Assembly (NCBI GenBank): GCA_903892355.1
Contig: CAITIE010000052.1
Span: 62,001-126,000 of the forward strand
Direction of reading: 5' to 3'
Origin: an uncultured Pirellula sp.
GTDB lineage: Bacteria > Planctomycetota > Planctomycetia > Pirellulales > Pirellulaceae
DNA: 64,000 bases
The notes beneath the pieces were generated by a model, which ran no database searches, was not told the DNA's origin, and was given only the letters and a program-made list of their open reading frames with translations. Shown here piece by piece: positions 25,333 to 34,287 of this stretch; within the stretch, counting starts at the first letter, position 1, and every line of letters begins with the position of its first letter. The position numbers and the translations under genes were made by a program.

Positions 25333-26580
25333 ATGCAACAATCGTTTTATCAACATCGGCTCGCAAACGGCTTGGTCGTACTTGGCGAGCGGATGCCTTG
25401 GCTCGAGTCGGTTGCCTTTACTTTAATGATTCCAGGAGGGACCTGCCGTGAAACCACACCGCGAGCCGGCCTCGCCGGTCTCTCGCTTGAATTGTCCCAG
25501 CGGGGCGCTGGGCCATGGGGTAGCCGAGAAATCGTTGAACAACTCGATTTCCTCGGCGTCGAACGCTCCAGCACGGTCTCCACGTTCCATACAACGGTGA
25601 GCATGGCGGCAATGGCGAGAGTACTCGAGCCAACACTCGAAGTAGCCGCAGCGATGATCCTCGAACCTCATTTCCCTGACGAGGAACTTGAGGAAGCACG
25701 ACAATCCGCTTTGCTCGAGCTCTCCTCCATCGAGGATGATCCGGCTCAGAAATGCTTTAAGGAACTCAAGCAACTCCGCTTTGGAGAAGTCTTTGGCAGA
25801 TCGTCACTCGGAACGGAATTGGGTTTGCAAGCGATCTCGCACCAGGACTGCGTCGACTTCCATGCAAGGAACTGCCGCCCTCAAGGCTCCGTGCTGGCAC
25901 TCGCTGGCAACTTTGATTGGGATCAGTTCGTGAAGCTAGCCGAAAAGCTTTTTGGTGGATGGAGTGGCCACGCTGCCGCAGAGCCGAGCCCGGTCCTCTC
26001 GCATCGCGGATCAACCCACCTACAACACGATAGCCAACAAACCCATATCGCTTTGGCCTACGACTCGGTCCCCTACAATCATCCCGAGTATTACCGAGGC
26101 CGCGGAATCGTCGGTGTATTGAGCGATGGGATGAGTTCGCGACTGTTCACCGAAGTCCGCGAAAAACGAGGACTCGTGTACGCGGTCTCTGCCTCCTCGC
26201 ACTCGCTGAAAAACTGCGGCAGTGTGCTTTGCTACGCGGGTACAACCTCCGCGAGAGCTCAAGAAACACTCAACGTCACTGTGGAAACGATCCGAGATAT
26301 TCGAAATGGAATCGATCCGGATGAATTGTCGCGGCTAAAATCGCGCGTTCGAACCTCGTTGGTGATGGAACAAGAAAGCAGTACTTCGCGAAGCTCCCAA
26401 ATGGCGTACGACTGGGTCTACTTGGGGCGAGTCCCCCCGCGTCAAGAGGTCCTCAGCGAGATTGAAGCCCTGACTTGCGAAAACTTGGTTGAGCATTTTC
26501 TGAAGTACCCGCCTCAAGGATGGACGCTGGTAACGATTGGTCCCGAGCCACTGGAGTTTGCTGATGCAATTTCGAACTGA
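25333..26580 (+). CDS. M16-family peptidase homologue lacking the zinc site
   Basis: This 415-aa protein has the two-domain M16 (pitrilysin/insulinase) fold, including LANGLVVLGE at the start and EEARQSALLELSSIEDDP at the usual place. The HxxEH zinc motif is replaced by LSLEL in GLAGLSLELSQRGAG, so this subunit cannot be catalytic. In two-subunit M16B peptidases one subunit keeps the zinc site and the other supplies the Arg/Tyr substrate-binding pair, visible here as REKRGLVYAVSA. The next gene, overlapping by 17 bases, has the intact zinc motif. The pair therefore likely forms a heterodimer. Confidence 0.88.
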   Translation: MQQSFYQHRLANGLVVLGERMPWLESVAFTLMIPGGTCRETTPRAGLAGLSLELSQRGAGPWGSREIVEQLDFLGVERSSTVSTFHTTVSMAAMARVLEPTLEVAAAMILEPHFPDEELEEARQSALLELSSIEDDPAQKCFKELKQLRFGEVFGRSSLGTELGLQAISHQDCVDFHARNCRPQGSVLALAGNFDWDQFVKLAEKLFGGWSGHAAAEPSPVLSHRGSTHLQHDSQQTHIALAYDSVPYNHPEYYRGRGIVGVLSDGMSSRLFTEVREKRGLVYAVSASSHSLKNCGSVLCYAGTTSARAQETLNVTVETIRDIRNGIDPDELSRLKSRVRTSLVMEQESSTSRSSQMAYDWVYLGRVPPRQEVLSEIEALTCENLVEHFLKYPPQGWTLVTIGPEPLEFADAISN

Positions 26581-27781
26581 AGTCTTGGACAATGGTCTCG
26601 AGGTGGTCGCAGAGATCAACCCGGATGCCTTCAGCATGTCCATCGGTTACTTCGTAAAGACAGGGTCTCGCGATGAAACTCACGATATTGCGGGGGTCAG
26701 CCACTTCCTCGAGCATATGATGTTCAAAGGGACCGCACGCCGGACCTCCGTCGATGTCAATCGGGAACTCGACGACCTCGGTTCGCAATCCAATGCATAC
26801 ACCAGCGAGGAACAAACGGTGTACTACATGAGCGTCCTCCCCGAGAATCAGTGTGCAGCGCTAGATCTGCTCACCGATATGATGAGGCCATCCCTGCGCG
26901 ATGAAGACTTCCAAACGGAGAAACAGGTCATCCTGGAAGAGATCGCAATGTACGACGACCAACCTCCGTACGGGGCGATGGAGCGTGCCATGGAAGCCTA
27001 TTTCGGCTCCCACCCACTCGCCACGCGAGTTCTCGGGACCCGTGACACAGTGACCGCGCTAACCTCCGAAGCGATGCGAACCTACCACGAAGCTCGCTAT
27101 GCTCCGAACAACCTCTGCCTTGTGGCTACGGGCGCGGTCGACTTTGATGCGCTCGTCATGGAAACCGCGATTCGTACAAAAGCTTGGAAATCATCCAACA
27201 TTTCACGCGAACTGGGGCCACCCAAAGTCCAATCGCAGACCATCGGGATGGTCCATCCTCCCGCAACCCAGCAGTACACGCTCGAGTTCTCGCCAGGGCC
27301 AGGGTACCTTGACCCCGATCGCTACGTAACACGGGTCCTCGGTTCGATCCTCGGCGATGACACCGGCAGCCGACTCTTCTGGGATTTGGTCGATACCGGC
27401 CTTGCCGACACCGCAGTCGCTTACACCCAGGAGTTCCAAGACTGCGGCGTGTTCGGAATTTATTTGGCCTGTGCACCCGATCAGCAAACGGAGAACTGGG
27501 CACGCATCGAAGCGATCTTGGGCTCGGTTCTCGAATCACCCGTCACCGAACGAGAATTGGACCTCGCGAAGAACAAAATCTGCGCCGGAATGATCCTCGC
27601 CTCAGAACGCCCTAGCAATCGACTCTTCTCCGTCGGAAACGCTTGGACGATCCGTAGAAAATACGAAGGCGTTCGCGATGCAGCAGAACACTACCGCCAA
27701 GTTTCCTTGGACCAAGTCCAACAGGCATTTCTCAAGTTGAAAGATCGTCAACGCGTACTCATAAGCGTCGGCCCGGAATAA
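26564..27781 (+). CDS. M16-family zinc peptidase, catalytic subunit
   Basis: This 405-aa protein carries the inverted zinc motif HFLEH (His47, Glu50, His51) in GVSHFLEHMMFKGT and the distal glutamate in QVILEEIAMYDD (about Glu126), as expected for active M16B enzymes. No signal peptide is seen, so it probably acts in the cytoplasm or intracytoplasmic compartment. The ATG at 26564 is preferred because MQFRTEVLDNGLEV is the standard family opening. It overlaps the non-catalytic partner gene by 17 bases. Confidence 0.92.
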   Translation: MQFRTEVLDNGLEVVAEINPDAFSMSIGYFVKTGSRDETHDIAGVSHFLEHMMFKGTARRTSVDVNRELDDLGSQSNAYTSEEQTVYYMSVLPENQCAALDLLTDMMRPSLRDEDFQTEKQVILEEIAMYDDQPPYGAMERAMEAYFGSHPLATRVLGTRDTVTALTSEAMRTYHEARYAPNNLCLVATGAVDFDALVMETAIRTKAWKSSNISRELGPPKVQSQTIGMVHPPATQQYTLEFSPGPGYLDPDRYVTRVLGSILGDDTGSRLFWDLVDTGLADTAVAYTQEFQDCGVFGIYLACAPDQQTENWARIEAILGSVLESPVTERELDLAKNKICAGMILASERPSNRLFSVGNAWTIRRKYEGVRDAAEHYRQVSLDQVQQAFLKLKDRQRVLISVGPE

Positions 27782-27829
27782 CCCACCAACCCAACCAGCG
27801 GCCTCCCAAAATCGGCTAGGACCCTTGCT

Positions 27830-29068
27830 ATGTTTTCTGTCGACAGCGTTCGCTTGCAGTTCCCATCCCTCGCACGACGCCAAAACGGCAAAGCAATCAT
27901 CTACCTCGATGGACCCGCTGGCACCCAAGTCCCCCAGTCGGTCGCCAATCGAGTGTCCGAAGTCCTCATCCATCACTCGGCAAACCGATCTGGGAAATTC
28001 ATCACCAGCCACGAAGTCGATGAGATCATGGATGATGCCCATCGTGCCGCGGCCGATTTGCTCGGCGCCGACGACCCTCGCTCGGTCGCCTTCGGGCCGA
28101 ACATGACCACCCTGACGCTTCAGTTCTCGCGCGCTCTCGCCAAGACGTGGAAACGTGGGGACGAAGTCGTCGTGTCCCGACTAGATCACGATGCAAACTT
28201 CACTCCCTGGATCCTCGCGGCCAAAGATGCAGGAGCCTCGGTTCGCATGATCGACATCGATCCCATCGATGCGACGCTTTGCATGAAGTCCCTCGCGAAC
28301 CAACTGGGACCTAAGACCCGACTGGTTGCCGTCACCGCAGCTTCCAACGCCGTCGGCTCGCTAACCGATATCCCAACCATCGCAAAAATGGTGCATGAGG
28401 TTGGTGCCGAGCTATTCGTCGATGCGGTTCACTATGCTCCCCATCGCCGAATCGATGTTAACCGCTGGAACTGTGACTACATGGTCTGCTCCGCGTATAA
28501 ATTTTTTGGCCCCCACATCGGGATCCTCTACGGTCGCCCCGAACGCATGCAGGAACTCAAACCCTACAAACTACGCCCCTCTCCAGATTCCATTCCAGGC
28601 CGATGGATGACGGGTACCCAAAATCATGCCTGCATCGCAGGTGTCACCGCTGCGATCGATTACCTCGCATCCCTCGCTGGAACAGGCACCTCACGCCGCG
28701 AGAAACTGGATCTAGCGTTCAACGATATCGCAACCGCAGAAACCCATTTGATCACGCACCTCATCGAAGGACTCCAACGCATCCCAGGCGTCAAGTTATT
28801 CGGTATTTCCGATGCAGATCGTTTGCACGAGCGTGCTCCAACCGTCGCGTTCCAAATTGCTGGCATCAGTTCCGCCGACGCAGCAGCAGCCCTGGGCGAA
28901 CAAGGAATCTGCGGTTGGCATGGAAATTACTACGCACTGCCCCTCACCGAAGCTCTCAAAACCGAGCCTGAGGGAATGGTGCGACTCGGATGCATGCACT
29001 ACAACACCCAAGACGAAGTAGCTCGAACACTAGATGTGATCCAAACCATTGCCAGCGCGGTCGCTTAG
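27830..29068 (+). CDS. Cysteine-desulfurase-like PLP aminotransferase (class V)
   Basis: This 412-aa PLP enzyme matches the cysteine-desulfurase-like subfamily of class V aminotransferases: IYLDGPAGTQVP at the start, HDANFTPW in the middle, FVDAVHYAPH holding the Asp that contacts the pyridine nitrogen, and CSAYKFFGPHIG with the PLP lysine. The sequence around the end of the fold (MVRLGCMHYNTQDEV) matches as well. True sulfur donation is unproven for this subfamily. No isc or suf genes are next to it. It starts 48 bases after the M16 operon and may be read through. Confidence 0.87.
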   Translation: MFSVDSVRLQFPSLARRQNGKAIIYLDGPAGTQVPQSVANRVSEVLIHHSANRSGKFITSHEVDEIMDDAHRAAADLLGADDPRSVAFGPNMTTLTLQFSRALAKTWKRGDEVVVSRLDHDANFTPWILAAKDAGASVRMIDIDPIDATLCMKSLANQLGPKTRLVAVTAASNAVGSLTDIPTIAKMVHEVGAELFVDAVHYAPHRRIDVNRWNCDYMVCSAYKFFGPHIGILYGRPERMQELKPYKLRPSPDSIPGRWMTGTQNHACIAGVTAAIDYLASLAGTGTSRREKLDLAFNDIATAETHLITHLIEGLQRIPGVKLFGISDADRLHERAPTVAFQIAGISSADAAAALGEQGICGWHGNYYALPLTEALKTEPEGMVRLGCMHYNTQDEVARTLDVIQTIASAVA

Positions 29069-29144
29069 CACGCGAAGATCAAAGGGTGAATCACCGTAAG
29101 AATCTAAGCCCCTGTCTCATGTGGGCTTCACCCACCTCAATCGC

Positions 29145-30131
29145 TTACTTCAATGGCATCCCCGGTTCCGATTTCCCGTTGGTCGTCAGAATCTGGAAGT
29201 GATGGACTCCCGCAGCCAACAGATGGTCACTGGTCCACACAATTTTCTTTTCCGGAGTGACTTCGACCATCGAGATCCCTGTGTTCGCAGCATGCGAACC
29301 GACGACCGTGTTCCCGTTTGCGAGCCGCTGCGCTCCACATGGGTCCTTGAAAAGCCCTCCGACATCTTCGTTGGTGACCTGCCAAACAATCTCTCCGTTG
29401 GGATTGAACTCAACGGCCTTGTTCCCATGCGTCAACGAAACCAACGTGTTTCCATTGTCCAAACGGATCGCAGTGAACGGCCAATTCTCAGCCGGCCTGC
29501 CGCCGATCGATGCAAGATCGGTTTTGATGGTCCGCAATACCTTGCCATCTGGAGAGTATTCCTTGACAGAAAATGCGAGCAAGTGAGGAACCAAATAGTT
29601 CCCATTGCGCAATTGCCTGGCCATGCGTGTTTGCATGTGCGCATTGTCGGTTTCCGGCTGCAGTGGAACCTCCACTTGAACCTTTGCAGCACTATCAACT
29701 TCGAGCAATCTCGGCTTCGCCCCCAACTCCGTGATCAATGTATTCCCATTGTACAACCGCTGAGCGGTGCCAATTTCGCGGTTCGCAGCATCCAGCTTGT
29801 ATAGAAAAACCACCTTCTTCTCGCGAGTCACTTCCTCGACCCGATCGGAATATGCCAACAGCAAATTTCCGTTCGGGAGCACGAATCCATCCCGAGATCC
29901 ACCCGAGTATTCCCAGGTAGCAGTCCCGTCCTCTCCGATGATCGCAGTCTTTGCCCCTAAGACCAAGTACGAATGGCGAATCGAGTCCTGGGCTGAGCCA
30001 ATCGATGGAATCATTGCAAGGATCGCCATCATCATTAAGAGCGAACCCAAATGACATCGATTGCATAATTGCGAAAGTGAAGAGATACACTTTTGAATCA
30101 AAGACCGGAAAGCAGTCGTTGGAATCATCAT
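29145..30131 (-). CDS. Exported beta-propeller protein with NGNT repeats
   Basis: This 328-aa protein has a late signal peptide (LGSLLMMMAILAMIPSIGSA) and a propeller built from repeats centred on RLxNGNT (LPNGNLLLAYS, LYNGNTLI, LRNGNYLV, LDNGNTLV, LANGNTVV). Similar repeats occur in arylsulfotransferase-like and PQQ-type propellers, but no catalytic residues can be assigned. It probably binds a ligand outside the cytoplasm. It lies 47 bp downstream of the M81 gene on the same strand. An internal start shorter than 30131 would shorten the leader before the hydrophobic core. Confidence 0.7.
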   Translation of the reverse strand: MMIPTTAFRSLIQKCISSLSQLCNRCHLGSLLMMMAILAMIPSIGSAQDSIRHSYLVLGAKTAIIGEDGTATWEYSGGSRDGFVLPNGNLLLAYSDRVEEVTREKKVVFLYKLDAANREIGTAQRLYNGNTLITELGAKPRLLEVDSAAKVQVEVPLQPETDNAHMQTRMARQLRNGNYLVPHLLAFSVKEYSPDGKVLRTIKTDLASIGGRPAENWPFTAIRLDNGNTLVSLTHGNKAVEFNPNGEIVWQVTNEDVGGLFKDPCGAQRLANGNTVVGSHAANTGISMVEVTPEKKIVWTSDHLLAAGVHHFQILTTNGKSEPGMPLK

Positions 30132-30178
30132 GAATTTGTAGGTTAGATACCTGGGTTACGTGGGTATTGAGCTCGAGC

Positions 30179-31678
30179 TCAGTTGTGATCCGATGGAAAT
30201 ATTTCGAAAGGGAACAATGGCTTTCTACGGTAATGATAATCCATCTGATGCAGATCTGCACAGGTTGAGCCGGGTGTATTTACCCGTATAAAACGATCGC
30301 AAACCTCGCGATAAGCTGCCAGCGGTGCGTGAACTCCTTTGGCAACTAAAACGCGGAACGATTTTGGATCAAGCCCACACGACAACAATTGCTGCAAGCT
30401 AAAGGGCACCATCCGTTTGCTGGTCAGCAATAGTGTCAGTGGGTGCTCGCACGCCCGCACAACGACGGTAGCTCCTTGGTCAAATTCCACGATCCCACCA
30501 TGCCGTGGCTTAGACTCCGAAAATCGACCAGGATGGATCGAGACGATCTCGACTCGCAGCAGCAGCGGATCACCATGCAATTGATCGGTATGCCCACCGA
30601 TCGACAGTTCGACGCTTGCCCCCAAACCAGCCTTAATCGCATGATCGACAGCGCGAGCATCCGCAATGCAAACGAATGCAGGTCCCAAATTGCGATCGCA
30701 CAGGGCTCTCGCTAGCACCGTTCCATCCGCTGCGGAACCACCGCCGACATTATCGCCCATATCGAGCAGTCCAAAACGCACCCCCTCCGTCGACTCGACC
30801 AAATCCAAAGCCGTTTTTACGTCGACCAACACACCTTCCATCGCATGACGATTTCGCCAGAGTGCATTTGCGAGTTCATCCGCCAATTGCTGCGCCAGCT
30901 TCGGACTACCGTTGGTTATCACTACCGTCGCCGCCCCCATCTCCGTCACATCCGCGTAGGGAAACCCGAGCAGCAGGCTGTTGCTCAACACTTCAGGCAA
31001 TTTTTTTTGCTGGTCGGCAACGGTATAAATTTCCAGCAGGTGAGGTTCGTCAGTACTTTGTCTCTCGATGTTAATGACCAGCGGCGGGAACGCTGCAGCC
31101 ATCGTCGGCTTGGTTTTCCCCAACAAACAGTTAATCAACAGTTCGGCCGCTTCTTCCCCGCGTGCATGCTGGTCCAAATGGGGGTTCGTTCGGTAGGCGA
31201 TGATCGCCGTGCATGCCTCGACCATAGCCGGTGAAAGGTTCGCGTGTGCATCGAGCGTAACCACCATCGGCAGCTTCGCCCCAACCATTGCTCGAATCTG
31301 CGTTAACCAGTACCCATCCGCATCTCGATACTTCTCCGAAACCGCAGCTCCATGGGCTGCCACGAGAAGCCCATCTAAAGGCATCGATCGCTGTAATGCA
31401 GACAATGTTCTGTTTAGCAATTCAACAAAGGCTTCGTCGGAAATCGTACCCGAAGGAGTTGCGCGAACAGCCAGGATCGGCACGATCTCAACTGGCACCC
31501 CCTCGCTGGCCCGATCCAATCCCGCCAAGAAACCACCCAATTCATGATGGCTCCCGACAAATCGTTTCAGGATGTCATCCCCGATGGCTACCGTGTCTTC
31601 CTCGAAATTGCGCCATATTGTTGGCGACGCGATGAAGGTATTCGATTCATGAAGGAAGGCTAGGATCCCGATTCGCAT
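30179..31678 (-). CDS. M81-family metallopeptidase homologue (MlrC-like)
   Basis: This 499-aa protein matches the MlrC/M81 family, named after the last enzyme of microcystin breakdown. It opens with GILAFLHESNTF, has the metal-site region TLDAHANLSPAMVEACTAIIAYRTNPHLDQHARG, and the C-domain GDNVGGGSAADGTVLARAL. Most homologues are not involved with microcystin and probably act on other amides or small peptides. The ATG at 31678 directly precedes the family motif; a longer start adds ten unrelated residues. It is divergent from the RraA-like gene and precedes the propeller gene. Confidence 0.87.
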   Translation of the reverse strand: MRIGILAFLHESNTFIASPTIWRNFEEDTVAIGDDILKRFVGSHHELGGFLAGLDRASEGVPVEIVPILAVRATPSGTISDEAFVELLNRTLSALQRSMPLDGLLVAAHGAAVSEKYRDADGYWLTQIRAMVGAKLPMVVTLDAHANLSPAMVEACTAIIAYRTNPHLDQHARGEEAAELLINCLLGKTKPTMAAAFPPLVINIERQSTDEPHLLEIYTVADQQKKLPEVLSNSLLLGFPYADVTEMGAATVVITNGSPKLAQQLADELANALWRNRHAMEGVLVDVKTALDLVESTEGVRFGLLDMGDNVGGGSAADGTVLARALCDRNLGPAFVCIADARAVDHAIKAGLGASVELSIGGHTDQLHGDPLLLRVEIVSIHPGRFSESKPRHGGIVEFDQGATVVVRACEHPLTLLLTSKRMVPFSLQQLLSCGLDPKSFRVLVAKGVHAPLAAYREVCDRFIRVNTPGSTCADLHQMDYHYRRKPLFPFEIFPSDHN

Positions 31679-31940
31679 GGTTGCTCGTTGGCGGGTTGAA
31701 AAGATCAACGTTCGATGACAACATCCAATTTACGTGACAGCAATTTTATAATAGCGACGTCGGGAACACCTCGGAGCCGAGAATCCTCACCACAACAAAT
31801 CCAGACGACGCAGCATTCGCGAGGTCCATCATTGCAGAAGCATGCTAAAATCCTGTTTCCAGGCTCGATAGGTTCCATGGCAATTCCCGATATGATCGCA
31901 TAGATCGTGAACGGCAGGCATACGGAAAGCGATAGGATTT

Positions 31941-32603
31941 ATGAATCATGACCTGAATGCGATTCGATCGCACTTGTATGCAGCGGTGATCTGCGATGCA
32001 TTGGACCAAATCGGACTGCACCATCAATCGCCGAGAGTCTTGCTCCCACTGCAAACCCGAATGCCGGATTCTGCAGGGATTCTAGCTGGACGATGCAAAA
32101 CCACGCTTTGGGCCGACATGGCCCATCTGGATCCTGAACCCTATGCACTAGAACTGAAAGCAGTCGATGAATGCAATCCCGACGATGTCTTTGTAGCAGC
32201 GGCGGGTGGGTCAATTCGATCGGGAATCTGGGGAGAACTCTTAACCACCGCGGCCAAAAATCGTGGTTGTGTCGGTGCGATCGTCGATGGTGCTATTCGC
32301 GATGTGGACAAAATCGCGGCGATGCAATTCCCTGTGTTTGCCAAAAGCAGATGCGTGTACGATAGCTTGAACCGACAGCGAGTCATCGATGTAGATGTTC
32401 CCGTTGAGATCGATGGTGTTCGGTTCGAACCCGGTGATCTCGTCGTCGCCGATGCGGATGGAGTAGTGGTAGTTCCCAAGCGTGTTGAAGACGACGTGTT
32501 GAAATTGGCATTTGCAAAAGTGCTCGGCGAGAATCAAGTCCGCGATGCCATCCGTGCCGGCATGACTTCGAGGGAAGCGTTCAAAACCTTTGGTATTCTT
32601 TAG
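31941..32603 (+). CDS. RraA-like protein (HMG aldolase/oxaloacetate decarboxylase superfamily)
   Basis: This 220-aa protein carries the superfamily signature: GIWGELLTTAAKNRGCVGAIVDGAIRDVDKI, in which the glycine-rich GE segment and the Arg-Asp pair in DGAIRD bind pyruvate enolate and metal. Such enzymes are class II HMG/CHA aldolases or oxaloacetate decarboxylases; RraA of E. coli, a regulator of RNase E, lacks the catalytic residues. The residues here argue for an enzyme. A Tat-exported unknown follows after 16 bases and the M81 gene is divergent. Confidence 0.85.
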   Translation: MNHDLNAIRSHLYAAVICDALDQIGLHHQSPRVLLPLQTRMPDSAGILAGRCKTTLWADMAHLDPEPYALELKAVDECNPDDVFVAAAGGSIRSGIWGELLTTAAKNRGCVGAIVDGAIRDVDKIAAMQFPVFAKSRCVYDSLNRQRVIDVDVPVEIDGVRFEPGDLVVADADGVVVVPKRVEDDVLKLAFAKVLGENQVRDAIRAGMTSREAFKTFGIL

Positions 32604-32619
32604 TTTTTAGGGACGATTC

Positions 32620-33939
32620 ATGCCTGAGCCATCAGCATCCAAACTATCCAAGCCGCATAGCCCGATCACCCGCCGGGATTGGATCCGTTTAACGTCCGGC
32701 GCGATCGCGATGACTGCGATGCAAGTAGGATCCAACGTCTACGGCAATCACCCACTCGCGCACACGTGCTTCGCCAGCGATGAATCGATCCCAAAGAAGA
32801 AAGTCGCCGCTGTGGTGACGATCTATCGCAAAAACTCGCACGCGGATGTTCTCGTTGGCAAAATCCTCGAGGGATGGCAACAGGACGGGGGTCCGGGCCC
32901 TGCTTTAGAATTGGTTTCGCTTTATGTCGACCAGTTCCCTGAAGAAGATCTTTCGGTAAAGCTCTCGCAAAAACATGGCTTCCGCATGTGCAAAACGATC
33001 CGGGAAGCGATCACGCTCGGGGGCAACGAGGTCGCCGTCGATGGCGTCCTGAGCATCGGTGAGCATGGTGAATATCCATGGAACGAATTCGGCCAGCATC
33101 TTTATCCCCGCAAACGGTTCTTCGAAGAAATCACCGATACTTTTGCCAGCTGCAAGCGTGTAGTTCCGGTGTTCAATGACAAGCACCCCGGCCCTGAGTG
33201 GAAGGATGCTCTGTGGATGTACCGACGAGCGAAAGAGCTACAAATTCCATGGATGGCTGGTTCCTCTTTACCAGTCAGTTTTCGCAGTCCCGACGCTAAC
33301 CTCAAGATGGGCGAAAAAGTAGAGGCCTGCGTTGGAATCGGTTACTCGGGACTCGATATTTACGGCATCCATACCCTCGAGTTTTTGCAATGCATCCTGG
33401 AACGTCGCGCTGGAGCAGAGTCCGGGGTTCGGTCCGTTCAAGCGGTCCCGACATCTCAGATCGGTCGCTTGTTGGCCGAAGGCATCATCGATGGAAACCT
33501 CATGGATCAAGGATTGGCCGTCACGAATACAGATCGCGCTGCCGTCCTCCAATCTCCGCCAGCAGACGGTGCGGTATTCTTGATCGAATACAAAGACGGA
33601 TTGATGGCTCCGGTGCTCATGCTTCCCGGCCTCGCCCAAGGCATTGCAGTGGCAGTGAAACCGCAAGGACAAGCTAGTTTCGCGACCCGTGTCGAGGAGC
33701 GTGAAAATCCGTACTACCCACACTTCGCCTACTTGCTCAAAGGGATCGAAAGCATGATCCACACAGGCGTACCCGCTTATCCCGTAGAACGGAACATGCT
33801 CACCGCCGGGACCCTCGATCGACTCCTCGTGTCCCTCCGAGAGGGGAGTCGCAAAATAACGACACCAGATTTAGAAATTGCATACCAACCCACCGAGTAC
33901 TCCTACGCCCCTCATTTGACACTTGAAGGATTGCGATAA
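32620..33939 (+). CDS. Tat-exported protein of unknown function
   Basis: This 439-aa protein has a twin-arginine leader (ITRRDWIRLTSGAIAMTAM, residues 17-35). The mature part starts with a Rossmann-like strand (KKVAAVVTIYRKNSHADVLVGKIL), then has VDGVLSIGEHGEYPWNEFGQHLYPRKRFFEEI, VVPVFNDKHPG and WMAGSSLPVSFR, with no family I can name. The conserved His, Glu and Asp clusters suggest an enzyme or a ligand-binding protein. It is co-oriented with and 16 bp downstream of the RraA-like gene, so the two probably share a transcript. Confidence 0.8.
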   Translation: MPEPSASKLSKPHSPITRRDWIRLTSGAIAMTAMQVGSNVYGNHPLAHTCFASDESIPKKKVAAVVTIYRKNSHADVLVGKILEGWQQDGGPGPALELVSLYVDQFPEEDLSVKLSQKHGFRMCKTIREAITLGGNEVAVDGVLSIGEHGEYPWNEFGQHLYPRKRFFEEITDTFASCKRVVPVFNDKHPGPEWKDALWMYRRAKELQIPWMAGSSLPVSFRSPDANLKMGEKVEACVGIGYSGLDIYGIHTLEFLQCILERRAGAESGVRSVQAVPTSQIGRLLAEGIIDGNLMDQGLAVTNTDRAAVLQSPPADGAVFLIEYKDGLMAPVLMLPGLAQGIAVAVKPQGQASFATRVEERENPYYPHFAYLLKGIESMIHTGVPAYPVERNMLTAGTLDRLLVSLREGSRKITTPDLEIAYQPTEYSYAPHLTLEGLR

Positions 33940-33990
33940 GCAACGCTGGTCCGCTAAAGGTATCCTTTTTCATCGGAGAACTCGGTGCCA

Positions 33991-34120
33991 GCGCCGGGTG
34001 GCGAAACGCTCCTATCGCCGGGAACCATGTTTCGATCATGACTAGCATCGTTCGATCATGACTAGCATCGGGGGATATCGCGGTCCGACGCCCAGTCGCC
34101 ACTTGCTTACACGCGTGGCT
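33991..34120. repeat. Long intergenic repeat, copy 1 (with internal 20-bp duplication)
   Basis: This copy runs from GCGCCGGGTGGCGAAACGCT to ACGCGTGGCT and matches copy 2 at roughly nine positions in ten once an internal tandem duplication is set aside. The 20-bp unit TTCGATCATGACTAGCATCG occurs twice in a row at 34031 and 34051; copy 2 has it once. Confidence 0.9.
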
Positions 34121-34155
34121 CCGATTCGATTCGCGAAGCGAATACCATCGGAGCC
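34117..34155. repeat. Compound hairpin between the two repeat copies
   Basis: The outer arms GGCTCCGAT (34117-34125) and ATCGGAGCC (34147-34155) pair perfectly. Inside them ATTCGC (34129-34134) and GCGAAT (34138-34143) pair over a GAA loop. The lack of a T-tract argues against a simple terminator for either convergent gene; REP-like behaviour is possible. Confidence 0.8.
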
Positions 34156-34165
34156 CTAAGCGTTA

Positions 34166-34275
34166 GCGCCGGGTGGCGAAACGCTCCTATCGCCAAGAAC
34201 CCTGTTTCGATCATGACTAGCATCGGGGGTTATCGCGGTCCTACACCCAGTCGCCACTTGATCACACGCGTGGCT
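34166..34275. repeat. Long intergenic repeat, copy 2
   Basis: The 110-bp second copy begins GCGCCGGGTGGCGAAACGCT and ends ACGCGTGGCT. About nine or ten substitutions separate it from copy 1. It ends 12 bases before the stop of the minus-strand cytochrome gene at 34288. Confidence 0.9.
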
Positions 34276-34287
34276 CGGAGCAGAACG

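Larger units (their letters stand above)
33940..34287. other. Gene-free interval made of repeats
   Basis: This 348-bp interval separates the convergent Tat-protein and giant cytochrome genes. It is almost wholly occupied by two copies of a 110-bp repeat with a hairpin between them, annotated separately. No protein-coding frame was seen. Confidence 0.8.

Noticed and set aside
33940-34287. Insertion sequence remnant
   Set aside because: No transposase fragment or target-site duplication was seen; only the repeat and hairpin are present.
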